Part shown: in pieces, positions 37,607 through 46,017 of the stretch
Position numbering within the stretch: the first letter of the stretch is position 1
Layout: every line of letters starts with the position of its first letter
Source of the DNA: Kitasatospora sp. NBC_01266
GTDB taxonomy: Bacteria; Actinomycetota; Actinomycetes; Streptomycetales; Streptomycetaceae
Assembly (NCBI RefSeq): GCF_036242395.1
Contig: NZ_CP108458.1
Coordinates: 5,084,001 to 5,148,000, forward strand
Direction: 5' to 3'
DNA: 64,000 nucleotides
The notes under the pieces: generated by a model
What the model saw: the letters and a program-made list of their open reading frames with translations, nothing else
Told to the model about the DNA's origin: nothing
Databases searched by the model: none
Position numbers and translations under genes: made by a program

Positions 37607-40020
37607 AGGCGTTGCGTGCTGACCGCGGTGGCAGCAGCGGTGGCAACAGCCTTGGTACCAGCGGCGGTGGCCGCCGGATCAGGCTCGGCCGGGCCGGCCG
37701 GCGGCGGGTGCAGACCATCGTGATGACGCTCTCCGTGCTGATGGCCGTGGCCTCCGCCGTCGTGGCCGGGGCGCTGATGGTGAGCGCGTCGGCGCCGTTC
37801 GACGCCGCGTTCGCGCGCCAGCACGGTGCGCAGCTCACCGCGCAGATCGACGAGAGCGGCGCCGGCCCCGACCGGATCGCCGCCACCGGGCAGCTGCCGG
37901 GGGTCACCGCGAGCTCGGGCCCGTACCAGACGGCGCAGATCGACCCGCCCGGCCCCGGCGGGCTCGACATGCAGCAGTCGCAGACGATCGTCGGGCGCAC
38001 CGCCCCCACCGGCGGCGTGGACGACCTCGTGCTGCGGTCCGGGCGCTGGGCGCGGGAGCCGGGGGAGATCGTGCTCTCGACGGACGCCGACTCGGTCGGC
38101 CCCGACACCAGGCCGGGCAGCACCCTGAAGATCTCGCCCGCCGCCGACAGCCCCACCCTGACCGTGGTCGGCCTGGCCACCTCGGTCACCGACAGTGCCG
38201 ACGGCTGGGTCGTCCCGGCGGAGATCACCGCGCTGCGGACCGTGGGCACTCCCGGCAGCGCCCAGATGCTCTACCGCTTCAGGTCCGGCGCCACCACGGC
38301 CGAGCTGAACGCCGACCGGGCCGCCGTCGCCGCCGCGCTGCCGGCGGGCGCGGTCACCGGTGCGCAGTCCTATCTCGACGTGAAGCTGGCCGCCGACGAG
38401 AACACGGACCTGTTCGTCCCGGTGATGATGGCGTTCGGGGTCCTGGGCCTGCTGATGTCCGTGATCATCATCGCCGGCGTGGTGAGCGGGGCGGTCGGCG
38501 CGCAGGTCCGCCGGATCGGCATCCTCAAGTCCATCGGGCTGACGCCCGGGCAGGTGGTGCGGACCTATCTGGCCCAGGCCCTCGTCCCCTCGGGCATCGG
38601 GGCGGTCGCCGGCGTGCTCCTCGGCAACCTGCTGGCGATGCCGCTGATGGACGACGCCGGGCAGCTGGACGGTGGCGGGTCGCCGGGGGTGGCCTGGTGG
38701 ATCGATCTGGCGGTGCCCGGCGCGGCCCTCGCCGTGGTCGCCCTGGCGGCGCTGCTGCCCGCGCTGCGGGCCGGCCGGCTGCGGACCGTCGAGGCGCTCG
38801 CGGTCGGCCGCGCGCCCCGGGCCGGGCGGGGCCAGTGGGCCCAGCGGCTCGCCGCCCGGCTGCCGCTGCCCAGGGCCGTCACCCTGGGGCTCGCCTCGCC
38901 CTTCGCCCGGCCGGTCCGTTCGGCGGCGCTGCTGGCCGCGGTGCTGTTCGGGACCACGGCGGCCACCTTCGCCATCGGGCTCACCTCCTCCGCCAGTGCG
39001 GTGACCACGGCGCGGCAACCCGGCCGGAACATCCCGGTCACGGTGTTCCTGGCGCTGCCCGGCGCGCCGGGCAGCCCCGCGCCGAGCGGCGGCACCGCCG
39101 ACCCCGCGAAGACGCTCGCGGCGATCCGGGCCCAGCCCGGTACGGCCGCCGCCATCGGGCAGAGCCAGGGCACGGTCACCGTCGCGGGCGGCACCGGTGC
39201 GATCCAGGTGCGGCTCTACCAGGGGCCGTCCGGCGTCGAATCCTTCGCGCTGATCTCCGGCCGCTGGTTCGACGGCCCCGGCGAGGTGGTGGTGCCGACG
39301 CACTTCCTGAAGACCACGGGACACCGGGTGGGCGACAGCATCACCCTGGTCGACCAGGGGGTGCGGGTGCCGGTGCGGATCGTCGGCGAGGACTTCGACC
39401 CGGGCAACGCCGGCCTGGTCATCAACACCGACATGGCGACCCTGGCCGCCGCCCAGCCGACGTTGCACCCCGACTTCTACGACGTGACGCTCAAGCCCGG
39501 CACCTCACTCGCCGGTTACGTCAACGGGCTCAGCGCCGCGCTGCGGTCGACCGACGCCCAGGTCGAAGCCGCCCAGCCGGACCACCTCAGCCCCTCCGTC
39601 GTCGCCTTCGACGCCATGGCGGTGCTGCTCACGCTGATGCTGGTCTCGGTCGCCGGGCTCGGGGTGCTCAACTCGGTGGTCCTCGACACCCGGGAGCGGG
39701 TCCGCGACCTGGGGGTCTGCAAGGCCATCGGGATGACGCCGGGGCAGACCGTCACCCAGGTGCTGACCTCGGTCGCCGGAGCGGGCCTGGTCGGCGGGGC
39801 CATCGGCGTGCCGGTCGGGCTCGCGCTGCACGACTTCGTCATTCCGCTGGTGCTCCGGGCGGCCGGCAGCGGGATCCCGCCGCAGGTCCAGAACGTCTAC
39901 GGGATCCCGGAGTTGGCGCTGCTCGGGCTGGGCGGGGTGGCGATCGCGGTCTGCGGTGCGCTGCTCCCGGCCGGCTGGGCGGCCAAGACGCGCACGGCCA
40001 CGGCGCTGCGGACGGAGTGA
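37603..40020 (+). CDS. ABC transporter permease, FtsX family
   Basis: This 805-residue permease has an N-terminal membrane anchor after a Gly/Ser-rich leader (residues 1-35), an extracytoplasmic MacB-like domain (~60-260), an FtsX block of three helices (~270-400), a second extracytoplasmic domain (~450-650) and a final FtsX block (~665-800). It is co-translated with the ATPase. Together with the divergent two-component system it likely forms a peptide- or envelope-stress efflux module. A link to the NRPS product is possible but unproven. Confidence 0.93.
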   Translation: MKALRADRGGSSGGNSLGTSGGGRRIRLGRAGRRRVQTIVMTLSVLMAVASAVVAGALMVSASAPFDAAFARQHGAQLTAQIDESGAGPDRIAATGQLPGVTASSGPYQTAQIDPPGPGGLDMQQSQTIVGRTAPTGGVDDLVLRSGRWAREPGEIVLSTDADSVGPDTRPGSTLKISPAADSPTLTVVGLATSVTDSADGWVVPAEITALRTVGTPGSAQMLYRFRSGATTAELNADRAAVAAALPAGAVTGAQSYLDVKLAADENTDLFVPVMMAFGVLGLLMSVIIIAGVVSGAVGAQVRRIGILKSIGLTPGQVVRTYLAQALVPSGIGAVAGVLLGNLLAMPLMDDAGQLDGGGSPGVAWWIDLAVPGAALAVVALAALLPALRAGRLRTVEALAVGRAPRAGRGQWAQRLAARLPLPRAVTLGLASPFARPVRSAALLAAVLFGTTAATFAIGLTSSASAVTTARQPGRNIPVTVFLALPGAPGSPAPSGGTADPAKTLAAIRAQPGTAAAIGQSQGTVTVAGGTGAIQVRLYQGPSGVESFALISGRWFDGPGEVVVPTHFLKTTGHRVGDSITLVDQGVRVPVRIVGEDFDPGNAGLVINTDMATLAAAQPTLHPDFYDVTLKPGTSLAGYVNGLSAALRSTDAQVEAAQPDHLSPSVVAFDAMAVLLTLMLVSVAGLGVLNSVVLDTRERVRDLGVCKAIGMTPGQTVTQVLTSVAGAGLVGGAIGVPVGLALHDFVIPLVLRAAGSGIPPQVQNVYGIPELALLGLGGVAIAVCGALLPAGWAAKTRTATALRTE

Positions 40021-40045
40021 GCCGGCGCCGAACGGCGGGGCGCGG

Positions 40046-40537
40046 TCACGGGCCCGGCGTCAGCTGACGGCGGCCGGCGATCTGCTCGAAGATCAGGTTG
40101 GTCCGGGTCTGGGCCACCGCCGGGTGGGTGGTGAGGTGGTCGACCACGAAGTCGCGCAGGGCGTCGGGGTGGGCGAGGGCGACGTGCAGGAGGTAGTCGT
40201 CGGAACCGGCCATGTGGAAGACGGCGACCACGCCGGGCAGGTCGGGGGCGGTGTCCCGGAAGCTCTCGTTCTGCTCCCGGGTGTGCGCCCGGAGCCGGAC
40301 CGAGATCATCGCCTGCAGCGGCAGTCCGATCGCGGCGGGGGCTATCTCGGCCCGGAAGGCGCGGATCACCCCGCGCTCGCGCAGCGCGCGCACCCGGGCC
40401 AGGCAGGTCGAGGGGGCGATGCCCACCGCGTCCGCGAGCGCGTTGTTCGGGGTGCGGGCGTTGTCGGCGAGGATCCGCAGGATCGCCCGGTCCACGTCGT
40501 CGAGGGGCACCCGCTGGGTGTGAGGATTGTTCGGCAC
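40046..40537 (-). CDS. Lrp/AsnC-family transcriptional regulator
   Basis: This ~163-residue protein has an N-terminal helix-turn-helix (DDVDRAILRILADNARTP, then APSTCLARVRAL) and a C-terminal RAM/AsnC domain with the GSDDYLLHV ligand-binding segment. Lrp-type proteins sense amino acids. I chose GTG 40537 because the conserved start of the HTH follows 11 residues later and no in-frame ATG is near; no strong ribosome site is visible. It is divergent from an amino acid decarboxylase gene, which it probably regulates in response to the substrate. Confidence 0.92.
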   Translation of the reverse strand: MPNNPHTQRVPLDDVDRAILRILADNARTPNNALADAVGIAPSTCLARVRALRERGVIRAFRAEIAPAAIGLPLQAMISVRLRAHTREQNESFRDTAPDLPGVVAVFHMAGSDDYLLHVALAHPDALRDFVVDHLTTHPAVAQTRTNLIFEQIAGRRQLTPGP

Positions 40538-40574
40538 GGGGTCCAGGGTCGCCGCCCGGACCGATGATATGCAA

Positions 40575-40609
40575 GGAATCCGCGGCTGATTCCGAATCTT
40601 CTGCGGATT
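40575..40609. promoter_or_regulatory. Nested inverted repeats between the Lrp and decarboxylase genes
   Basis: GGAATC/GATTCC (40575-40580, 40588-40593) and AATCCGC/GCGGATT (40577-40583, 40603-40609) are perfect short inverted pairs in the 111-bp divergent gap. This is a plausible Lrp-type operator; binding is inferred. Confidence 0.4.
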
Positions 40610-40648
40610 GCTTCCCCTCGAGACGCCACAGGTTCCATCCTGACTGCC

Positions 40649-42325
40649 ATGATCCGAACCGACGCCCTGCCCGCCCTCGCGGCCCACGACGAGCTCAGCC
40701 GGCTGGAGCCGGACGTCCGTGAGTTCGCGATACCGGCGCAAGGGCTGGACGAGGAGCAGCGGCTGCGCGCCCTCAACCGGATGGACGAGTACCTGACCCG
40801 GAAGCGCCGGCACCTGCTCGGCTTCCAGGCCACCCAGGAGATGGGCGGCAGCGCCTTCGATCTCGGCCGGTTCATGCAGCACAACATCAACAACCTCGGC
40901 GACCCGTTCCAGAGCGGCGGCTACAAGCCGAACACCAAGGTCGTCGAGCGCGCGGTGCTCGACTACTACGCCGCCCTGTGGCACGCCGACGGGCCGCACC
41001 GCCCCGACGACCCCGAGTCCTACTGGGGCTATGTGCTCTCCATGGGCTCGACCGAGGGCAACATGTACGCGCTCTGGAACGCCCGGGACTACCTGAGCGG
41101 CAAGCCGCTGATCCAGCCGTCGCCCCGCACTCCCGGCGCCCAGGCCCTCGGGCCGGTCAACCCCAACGCCCGCCGCCCGGTGGCCTTCTACTCCGAGGAC
41201 ACCCACTACTCCTTCGCCAAGGCCGTCTGCGTGCTGGGCGTCGAGACCTTCCACGCGGTCGGCACCGAGCAGTACCCGGGCGAGTGCCCGCTGACCGGAC
41301 CGGCCGGGGAGCCGCGTGACTGGCCCACCGAGGTGCCCTCGCGCAGCGGCCCCTCGGGGCTCTCCTGGGACGGCACCGGCGAGATCGACACCGACGCCCT
41401 GGCGGTGCTGGTGGAGTTCTTCGCCGCGAAGGGCCACCCGGTCTTCGTCAGCCTCAACCTCGGCAGCACCTTCAAGGGCGCCCACGACGACGTGCGCGGG
41501 GTCTGCGAGCGCCTGCTGCCGATCTTCGAGAAGCACGGGCTGATCCAGGGCCCGGTGGTGCACGGCAAGGACCCGGTCACCGGCGAGCCGCTGACCGACC
41601 TGCGCCGGCGCTTCTGGATCCACGTGGACGGCGCCCTCGGGGCCGGCTACGTGCCCTTCATGCGGATGGCCGGCGCGGCCGGACCGGACGACGGCACGGC
41701 GGGCTTCGGCTGGACTCCCGACACCGAGCTGCCGGAGTTCGACTTCGGCATCACCCTGCCCACCAGCGAGTTCGGCGACCTCGACATGGTCTCCTCGATC
41801 GCCATGAGCGGCCACAAGTGGCCCGGCGCGCCCTGGCCGTGCGGCATCTACATGACCAAGGTCAAGTACCAGGTCGCACCCCCGTCCCAGCCGGAGTACA
41901 CGGGCGCGCCCGACACCACCTTCGCCGGCTCCCGCAACGGCTTCTCCCCGCTGGTGCTCTGGGACCACCTCTCCCGCTACTCCCACCAGGACCAGGTCGA
42001 CCGGATCCGCCGCTCCCAGCAGCTCGCCGCCTACCTGGAGCAGCAACTGCGCCTGCTGGAGCTGGAGAAGGACGTCGACCTCTGGCCGGCCCGCACCCCG
42101 GGCGCCATCACCGTCCGCTTCCGCAAGCCCAGCCCCGAGCTGGTAGCCAAGTGGTCGCTCTCCTCGCAGGACGTCCTGACCGTCCCGGGCGACGAGACCA
42201 CCCGCCGCAGCTACGTGCACGTCTTCCTGATGTCCTCGGTCGACCGGGCCAAGCTGGACGCGCTGCTGGCGGATCTCGGCACCGACCCCGTCATCCTCGG
42301 CGCGGCCCGCTCGTCGGAGAGCTGA
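40649..42325 (+). CDS. Group II PLP-dependent amino acid decarboxylase
   Basis: This 558-residue enzyme resembles glutamate/histidine/valine decarboxylases of fold type I group II. The PLP lysine is in SGHKWPGAPWPCG (~residue 390), the PLP-contacting Asp/His region is WIHVDGALGAGY, and MGSTEGNMYAL binds the phosphate. The substrate cannot be read from sequence. The divergent Lrp-type gene suggests control by an amino acid. The stop codon lies within a stretch that matches the DUF6247 gene at 45070, so the present 3' end may have been made by a duplication. Confidence 0.9.
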   Translation: MIRTDALPALAAHDELSRLEPDVREFAIPAQGLDEEQRLRALNRMDEYLTRKRRHLLGFQATQEMGGSAFDLGRFMQHNINNLGDPFQSGGYKPNTKVVERAVLDYYAALWHADGPHRPDDPESYWGYVLSMGSTEGNMYALWNARDYLSGKPLIQPSPRTPGAQALGPVNPNARRPVAFYSEDTHYSFAKAVCVLGVETFHAVGTEQYPGECPLTGPAGEPRDWPTEVPSRSGPSGLSWDGTGEIDTDALAVLVEFFAAKGHPVFVSLNLGSTFKGAHDDVRGVCERLLPIFEKHGLIQGPVVHGKDPVTGEPLTDLRRRFWIHVDGALGAGYVPFMRMAGAAGPDDGTAGFGWTPDTELPEFDFGITLPTSEFGDLDMVSSIAMSGHKWPGAPWPCGIYMTKVKYQVAPPSQPEYTGAPDTTFAGSRNGFSPLVLWDHLSRYSHQDQVDRIRRSQQLAAYLEQQLRLLELEKDVDLWPARTPGAITVRFRKPSPELVAKWSLSSQDVLTVPGDETTRRSYVHVFLMSSVDRAKLDALLADLGTDPVILGAARSSES

Positions 42326-42396
42326 TCCCGCGCCCTGAGCGGACCGTCACCGCCCTCAGGGCCGCCCTTGCCGTCGTGGGCCCCGGACCGCCTGCC
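42317..42396 (+). pseudogene. Fragment of a DUF6247-type gene
   Basis: This ~80-bp stretch is nearly identical to 45077-45156, the 5' part of the intact DUF6247 gene. The frame encodes ELIPRPERTVTALRAALAVV, against ELIPRPERTITALKAALAVV there. Similarity then fades. It overlaps the decarboxylase stop codon and has no start codon of its own. Confidence 0.75.
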
Positions 42397-42517
42397 GCAT
42401 GGCGGCAGCGGTTCTCCCAGCCGTCCTGTCCGATCGGAGGCGGTGCTCTGCAGTAGTCGTCGGCCCCGCCAGGCAACCTGATCCACGGAGTTCGTGGTCT
42501 GGACGGCTGAGGGGGTG

Positions 42518-43072
42518 ATGCTGATGGGCAGCTACGACGAGGAGGCGGAGTTCAGTGGCTTCGTACAGGGCAGGTGGAACGGGCTGGTCCGGACGGCGTA
42601 CCTGCTGACCGGGAACCAGCACGACGCGGAGGATCTGGCGCAGACCGCGCTGGCCAAGGTGTAAGCGTCCTGGCGACGGGTCCGCAGCAGCGACAGCCCG
42701 GACGCGTACGTGCGGCGCATCCTGGTGAACAGCAACTTCGACCGTTTCCGCAAGCGCCGCCTGGCGGAGTACCCGACCGACGAACCGCTGGAGCCGAGCG
42801 GCCCGCACCCGACGGACGCCGGCGCGCAGTTCGACCAGCGCCAGGTGCTCTTCGCCGCTCTCGCCACGCTGCCCGCGCGGCAGCGCGCCGTGGTGGTGCT
42901 GCGCTACTGGGAGGACCTCTCCGAAGCACAGGTCGCCGCCGCGCTCGGCTGCTCCGCCGGCACCGTCAAGAGCCAGGCCGCCAAGGGACTGGCCAAGCTG
43001 CGTGCCCACTCCGCCCTCACCGACCTCAGCACGCCGGCCACGACCGACTCCCGATTGAAGGTGTCCGCATGA
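42518..43072 (+). pseudogene. SigE-type (ECF, sigma-70 region 2/4) sigma factor gene broken by an in-frame TAA
   Basis: Reading from ATG 42518 (or 42524, after GAGGGGG) gives a normal SigE-subfamily sigma factor: FSGFVQGRWNGLVRTAYLLT, then HDAEDLAQTALAKV, but the next codon is TAA (42662-42664) where relatives have Tyr before ASWRRV. The same frame continues without shift through region 2 (YVRRILVN) and region 4 (LPARQRAVVVLRYWEDLSE, then GTVKSQAAKGLAKLR) to TGA at 43072. A GTG at 42710 could restart but would lose most of region 2. The stop overlaps the next gene (ATGA). TAA is the rarest stop in such genomes. It is either a recent nonsense mutation or a sequencing error. Confidence 0.85.
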
Positions 43073-44214
43073 CCTGGCCCGACGAGAGCCGCATCCCCAC
43101 CGACGAACCAGGGCTGCGCCATGCCCTCGCCCACGGCGCGGCGGACCTCGTCGTCTCCCCGGCACCGTACGCGGCGATCATCAGCGACGGCCGGGGGCTG
43201 CGACGGCACCGGACCGCAGCGCGTACCGCGCTCGCCGTGACGATGGTCGTCGTCCCCGCCCTCACCCTCGCGCTGCTCCCAGGACGCCACCCGGCTCCCC
43301 CGCCCGGCCCGAGCAGTGCGGCGAGCAGTGCGGCGAGCAGCGCGGCGAGCAGTGCGGCGCCGCAGGACTCCAAGGTCGTGATGCCGACCGGTCCGGCCGC
43401 CAGTCTGACGAAGGACCGTGACACCAAGGCCGGTCCGATCATGGTGACCACCCTGGCAGGCCCCAAGTCCGGTGTCACCGGCCAGGTCTGGGTCTGGCTG
43501 CCGCCGCAGTACAGCGACCCGAAGTACGCCAAGTTCGGCTTCCCGGTGCTGACCCTCTACGCGGGTGGCCAGAGCAACGGCTACAACACCTGGACGGACG
43601 ACCAGCTGCCGATCCAGGAGATCGACGCCCAGCTCGCCCAGCAGGACCAGGCGCACCCCTTCATCATGATCATGCCGGTGCAGAACCTGACCGGCGACGA
43701 GAACCGGTCCCTGGACTGCTCCGACATCCCCGGCCAGCCGAAGATGGGCACCTGGTTGTCCCAGGACGTCCCGGACTTCGTGCGTGCCAACTTCCGCACC
43801 CTCAAAGGTCGCGACAGCTGGGGCCTGATGGGCGCCGCCACCGGTGCCTTCTGCAGCGCGAAGCTGGCCCTGCAGCACCCCGACCTCTACGCGGCCGCCG
43901 TGCCGATCGACGGCTATTTCAAGGCGGACTCCACGCTCTGGCAGGGCCACCAGGCCGAGCAGGACGCCAACAGTCCGGACGTGCTGGTCAGCCAGAGCAA
44001 GGCCGACGTGCGGATGCTCGCCACTGCCGGAGGGGCGAACGCCGACGAGGTCAAGCTGGTCAAGGACTGGGCGGCCAAGGCGGCCGCGCCCACCGAGATC
44101 GACTACTACGAGCAGCCCGGCGGCAAGGACCTGACCACGGACTTCGAGAAGCTGATCCCGATGGCCCTGGAGTGGCTCACCAAGAACCTCACCGGCCCGC
44201 AGAGCGACAGCTGA
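43069..44214 (+). CDS. Membrane-anchored esterase-like (alpha/beta-hydrolase) protein lacking catalytic residues
   Basis: This 381-residue protein has a cytoplasmic N-terminus, one membrane helix (~55-72), a low-complexity Ser/Ala linker encoded by a 12-bp repeat, and an extracytoplasmic esterase-D/antigen-85-like domain (~120-375). At the nucleophile elbow, relatives read G-x-S-x-G before CxAKLALQHPDLY; here it is GAATG, with Ala at residue 257. The C-terminal GGH region reads GGKDL, so the catalytic His also appears to be lost. It is co-translated with the broken sigma gene. It may be a decayed enzyme or a binding/sensory pseudo-enzyme that worked with the sigma factor. Confidence 0.85.
   Translation: MTWPDESRIPTDEPGLRHALAHGAADLVVSPAPYAAIISDGRGLRRHRTAARTALAVTMVVVPALTLALLPGRHPAPPPGPSSAASSAASSAASSAAPQDSKVVMPTGPAASLTKDRDTKAGPIMVTTLAGPKSGVTGQVWVWLPPQYSDPKYAKFGFPVLTLYAGGQSNGYNTWTDDQLPIQEIDAQLAQQDQAHPFIMIMPVQNLTGDENRSLDCSDIPGQPKMGTWLSQDVPDFVRANFRTLKGRDSWGLMGAATGAFCSAKLALQHPDLYAAAVPIDGYFKADSTLWQGHQAEQDANSPDVLVSQSKADVRMLATAGGANADEVKLVKDWAAKAAAPTEIDYYEQPGGKDLTTDFEKLIPMALEWLTKNLTGPQSDS
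43311..43358 (+). repeat. Four 12-bp tandem repeats within the hydrolase linker
   Basis: GAGCAGTGCGGC occurs four times in tandem (the third copy has one change), encoding a repeating Ser-Ser-Ala-Ala linker. The copy number is likely variable between strains. Confidence 0.9.
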
Positions 44215-44397
44215 CGACCCGTCCTGGCTCGTAGCAGTCAGCGCAGGTCCACCCGGAAAGGGCACCGAGGGACGGTCAGGCATACGAAGATCCGCAGATA
44301 GCTGATGGAGCATGAGTGCGAAACGGCCAAGTGGACGGAGGTGCGCGGGTTCCACGCTCGGGTCGGGGCGTGGCGCTGTGAGAGGCCGGGGCGCCTG

Positions 44398-44478
44398 GAC
44401 CGGCTCGAGGAAGCGCGACGGCGCGATGCGCCCGTTCGGCTGTCGGTCGGTTACGCGGCCTGCCACTGGTGCCAGTGA
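44398..44478 (+). pseudogene. Fragment of a DUF255 (YyaL-type) gene
   Basis: The frame reads LEEARRRDAPVRLSVGYAACHWCQ and then stops at 44476-44478. The intact DUF255 protein has AEAERRGVPVLLSVGYAACHWC at its thioredoxin-like motif (46100-46180), an exact match over SVGYAACHWC. Only ~27 codons are kept; an ATG at 44304 opens this frame but the upstream part is unrelated. The rest of the 44215-44505 gap shows no gene. Confidence 0.72.
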
Positions 44479-44505
44479 ACTCGCAAACGCGGTAGTCGGT
44501 GGTGC

Positions 44506-44913
44506 TCACACCTCTCTGATGATCACGCGGCTTCCGCAGAGCTTCGACCAGTCGTCGCGGTCGGAGGTCAGGACGATCACGGGGGCCGCGACGCGGAGCG
44601 CGAGCGCGGCGACGAGGGCGTCGATCGCATATTTGTGCCCGTGTAACCCGCCTGCGTCCCGAAGCAGCGCCACTGCGGTCAGGGAGTCCTCCTGGCTGAC
44701 CGGTTCCACCCGCAGCCGAGAGAGCACCCACTTCAAGCGCGCCAGATCGGTCTGCTCCTGCACAGCTTCAACGATGGTCAGCACAGACACCAGGACGGGA
44801 ACCCCGACCTGCCGGGATGCCTCGATGCGAGCTGCCATCCCACGGTCGTTGCGCAGGAGCAGAGAGAGCGCCTCGGAGTCGAGCACCAGCGCCCGGGCCG
44901 GCTGCTCCTTCAC
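44506..44913 (-). CDS. PIN-domain protein (VapC-like)
   Basis: This ~135-residue protein has the PIN nuclease-like fold: LVLDSEALS near the start (first acidic residue), an acidic EAVQEQ region in the middle, YAIDALVAALAL and a final VLTSDRDDWSKL. PIN proteins cleave RNA and are usually VapC toxins with a VapB antitoxin upstream. No convincing antitoxin ORF is visible on that side, so it may be orphan. I prefer GTG 44913, which follows a GAGG ribosome site; ATG 44940 would add nine residues of low-complexity basic sequence. Confidence 0.85.
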   Translation of the reverse strand: MKEQPARALVLDSEALSLLLRNDRGMAARIEASRQVGVPVLVSVLTIVEAVQEQTDLARLKWVLSRLRVEPVSQEDSLTAVALLRDAGGLHGHKYAIDALVAALALRVAAPVIVLTSDRDDWSKLCGSRVIIREV

Positions 44914-45049
44914 GCAGCGCCTCGTTCGACAACGGGCCATGGCAGCCGAGGTGGGACCCGTCCAGTGGGCGCGAGGGTATCCGTGGAACAGAGCAGTGGC
45001 GGGATCGCGTCCCTGTAGCGTGGTACCTGCCTACCTGCATGGAGGAGAC

Positions 45050-45403
45050 GTGACCGCACAGCCCGAGCACCACGCTGAAGAGCTGATCCCGCGCCCTGAG
45101 CGGACCATCACCGCCCTCAAGGCGGCCCTTGCCGTCGTGGCTCCGGATCGCCTGCCGGAGATGCAGACCGAACAGGCCGAAGCGATCACCAAGGCCATCG
45201 ACTCCGACACCCTTGCCCCTCTCCGCGGCTTCCTCCTGCGGTGGGCCGTGGTGGTCGAGATCGAGAGGTGTCCGGAGACGGCCTTCAAATTGCGCAGGGC
45301 CGAGTACCTCATGCAGGTCGCGGAGGACCCTGACGAATCCCGGCGCCAAGCCCTCACAGCCGCCGAGATCGTCCGAGCCGCGTACCGGACGCTGGGCGCA
45401 TGA
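45050..45403 (+). CDS. DUF6247-family protein (possible antitoxin)
   Basis: This 117-residue acidic protein starts at GTG 45050 with a strong GGAGGAG site. It shows the pattern TALKAALAVVAPDRLPEM, then an acidic helix and a C-terminal FLLRWAVVVEIER segment, which I recognise as the DUF6247 type common in Streptomyces. Its stop overlaps the start of a small basic-fold protein (ATGA). The size, acidity and coupling resemble a toxin-antitoxin pair, with this as antitoxin; function is inferred. Part of its sequence is duplicated at 42317. Confidence 0.82.
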   Translation: MTAQPEHHAEELIPRPERTITALKAALAVVAPDRLPEMQTEQAEAITKAIDSDTLAPLRGFLLRWAVVVEIERCPETAFKLRRAEYLMQVAEDPDESRRQALTAAEIVRAAYRTLGA

Positions 45404-45651
45404 GGTGGTCCTGGGAGTACCTCCCCAGCGAGGAGCATGTCGTTGGCGGAGTCCCACTGGCCTTCGTCGCCGAAGTCGAGAAGAAGGCTGACGAGTTGGT
45501 CCGCGCTGCGGAAGCCCTGTACCTCGACGGGACCGCGTACCGGGGCGAGAACCCCAAGAGCAGGACCTCCGACGTTCCGGGCGGCATGTTCGAGTACCTG
45601 ACCGTCGTACGACATGAGCAGATCTACATCGTCCAGGTCACGTACCTGTAG
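45400..45651 (+). CDS. Small RelE-like protein, possible toxin of the DUF6247 pair
   Basis: This 83-residue protein is translationally coupled to the DUF6247 gene (4-base overlap). The C-terminal strand pattern SGGMF/GGMFEYLTVVRHEQIYIVQVTYL-like is reminiscent of RelE/ParE folds, which end in beta strands holding the catalytic face. I do not see a firm catalytic set. The pairing of the same two small genes is common in streptomycetes as far as I recall. Confidence 0.75.
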   Translation: MRWSWEYLPSEEHVVGGVPLAFVAEVEKKADELVRAAEALYLDGTAYRGENPKSRTSDVPGGMFEYLTVVRHEQIYIVQVTYL

Positions 45652-46017
45652 GCCGTCAACAGGATGCCCGTGGAGGTAGACGGCCGTGACTCTGCCGACG
45701 GACTGCAGTTCACAACCACGGACTTTCCCGAAGCGGCTGAGATGGCTCGCAATATCCTCGCGGAGCCGGACAGCGAGATCGGTCGGCGGGAGTCTGTGCT
45801 GGACGATTCACCTCTGATGCCTCCACGCAGAGCATGCGAAGCTACCTGGGTAGCGTCGACCAGTTGAGTATGGCTGCATTGTCCGACTCCTGACGGGTCG
45901 CCACGAAGAGCGGCCGGAGAGACGGCCAGGCGTGAGCGGATCTGCGTCGTCCAGGTCGCGTGTTTCGGGGCCGTGCGTCCTCGTGGTGATCGGGGACCGT
46001 CCTGCGATACTGCCCGC
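45652..46017. other. 366-bp gap without a supported gene
   Basis: A 67-codon frame at 45664-45867 has no ribosome site and no recognisable pattern, and long reverse frames here look like antisense. The stretch presumably holds the promoter of the DUF255 gene at 46018. GC content looks lower than in the neighbouring genes. Confidence 0.5.

Noticed and set aside
37321..39468. 715-codon reverse-strand open frame
   Set aside because: It is antisense to the second FtsX permease and consists of repetitive Gly/Arg/Gln sequence.
45664..45867. 67-codon ORF after the toxin-like gene
   Set aside because: No ribosome site, no recognisable motif and no coupling to neighbours.
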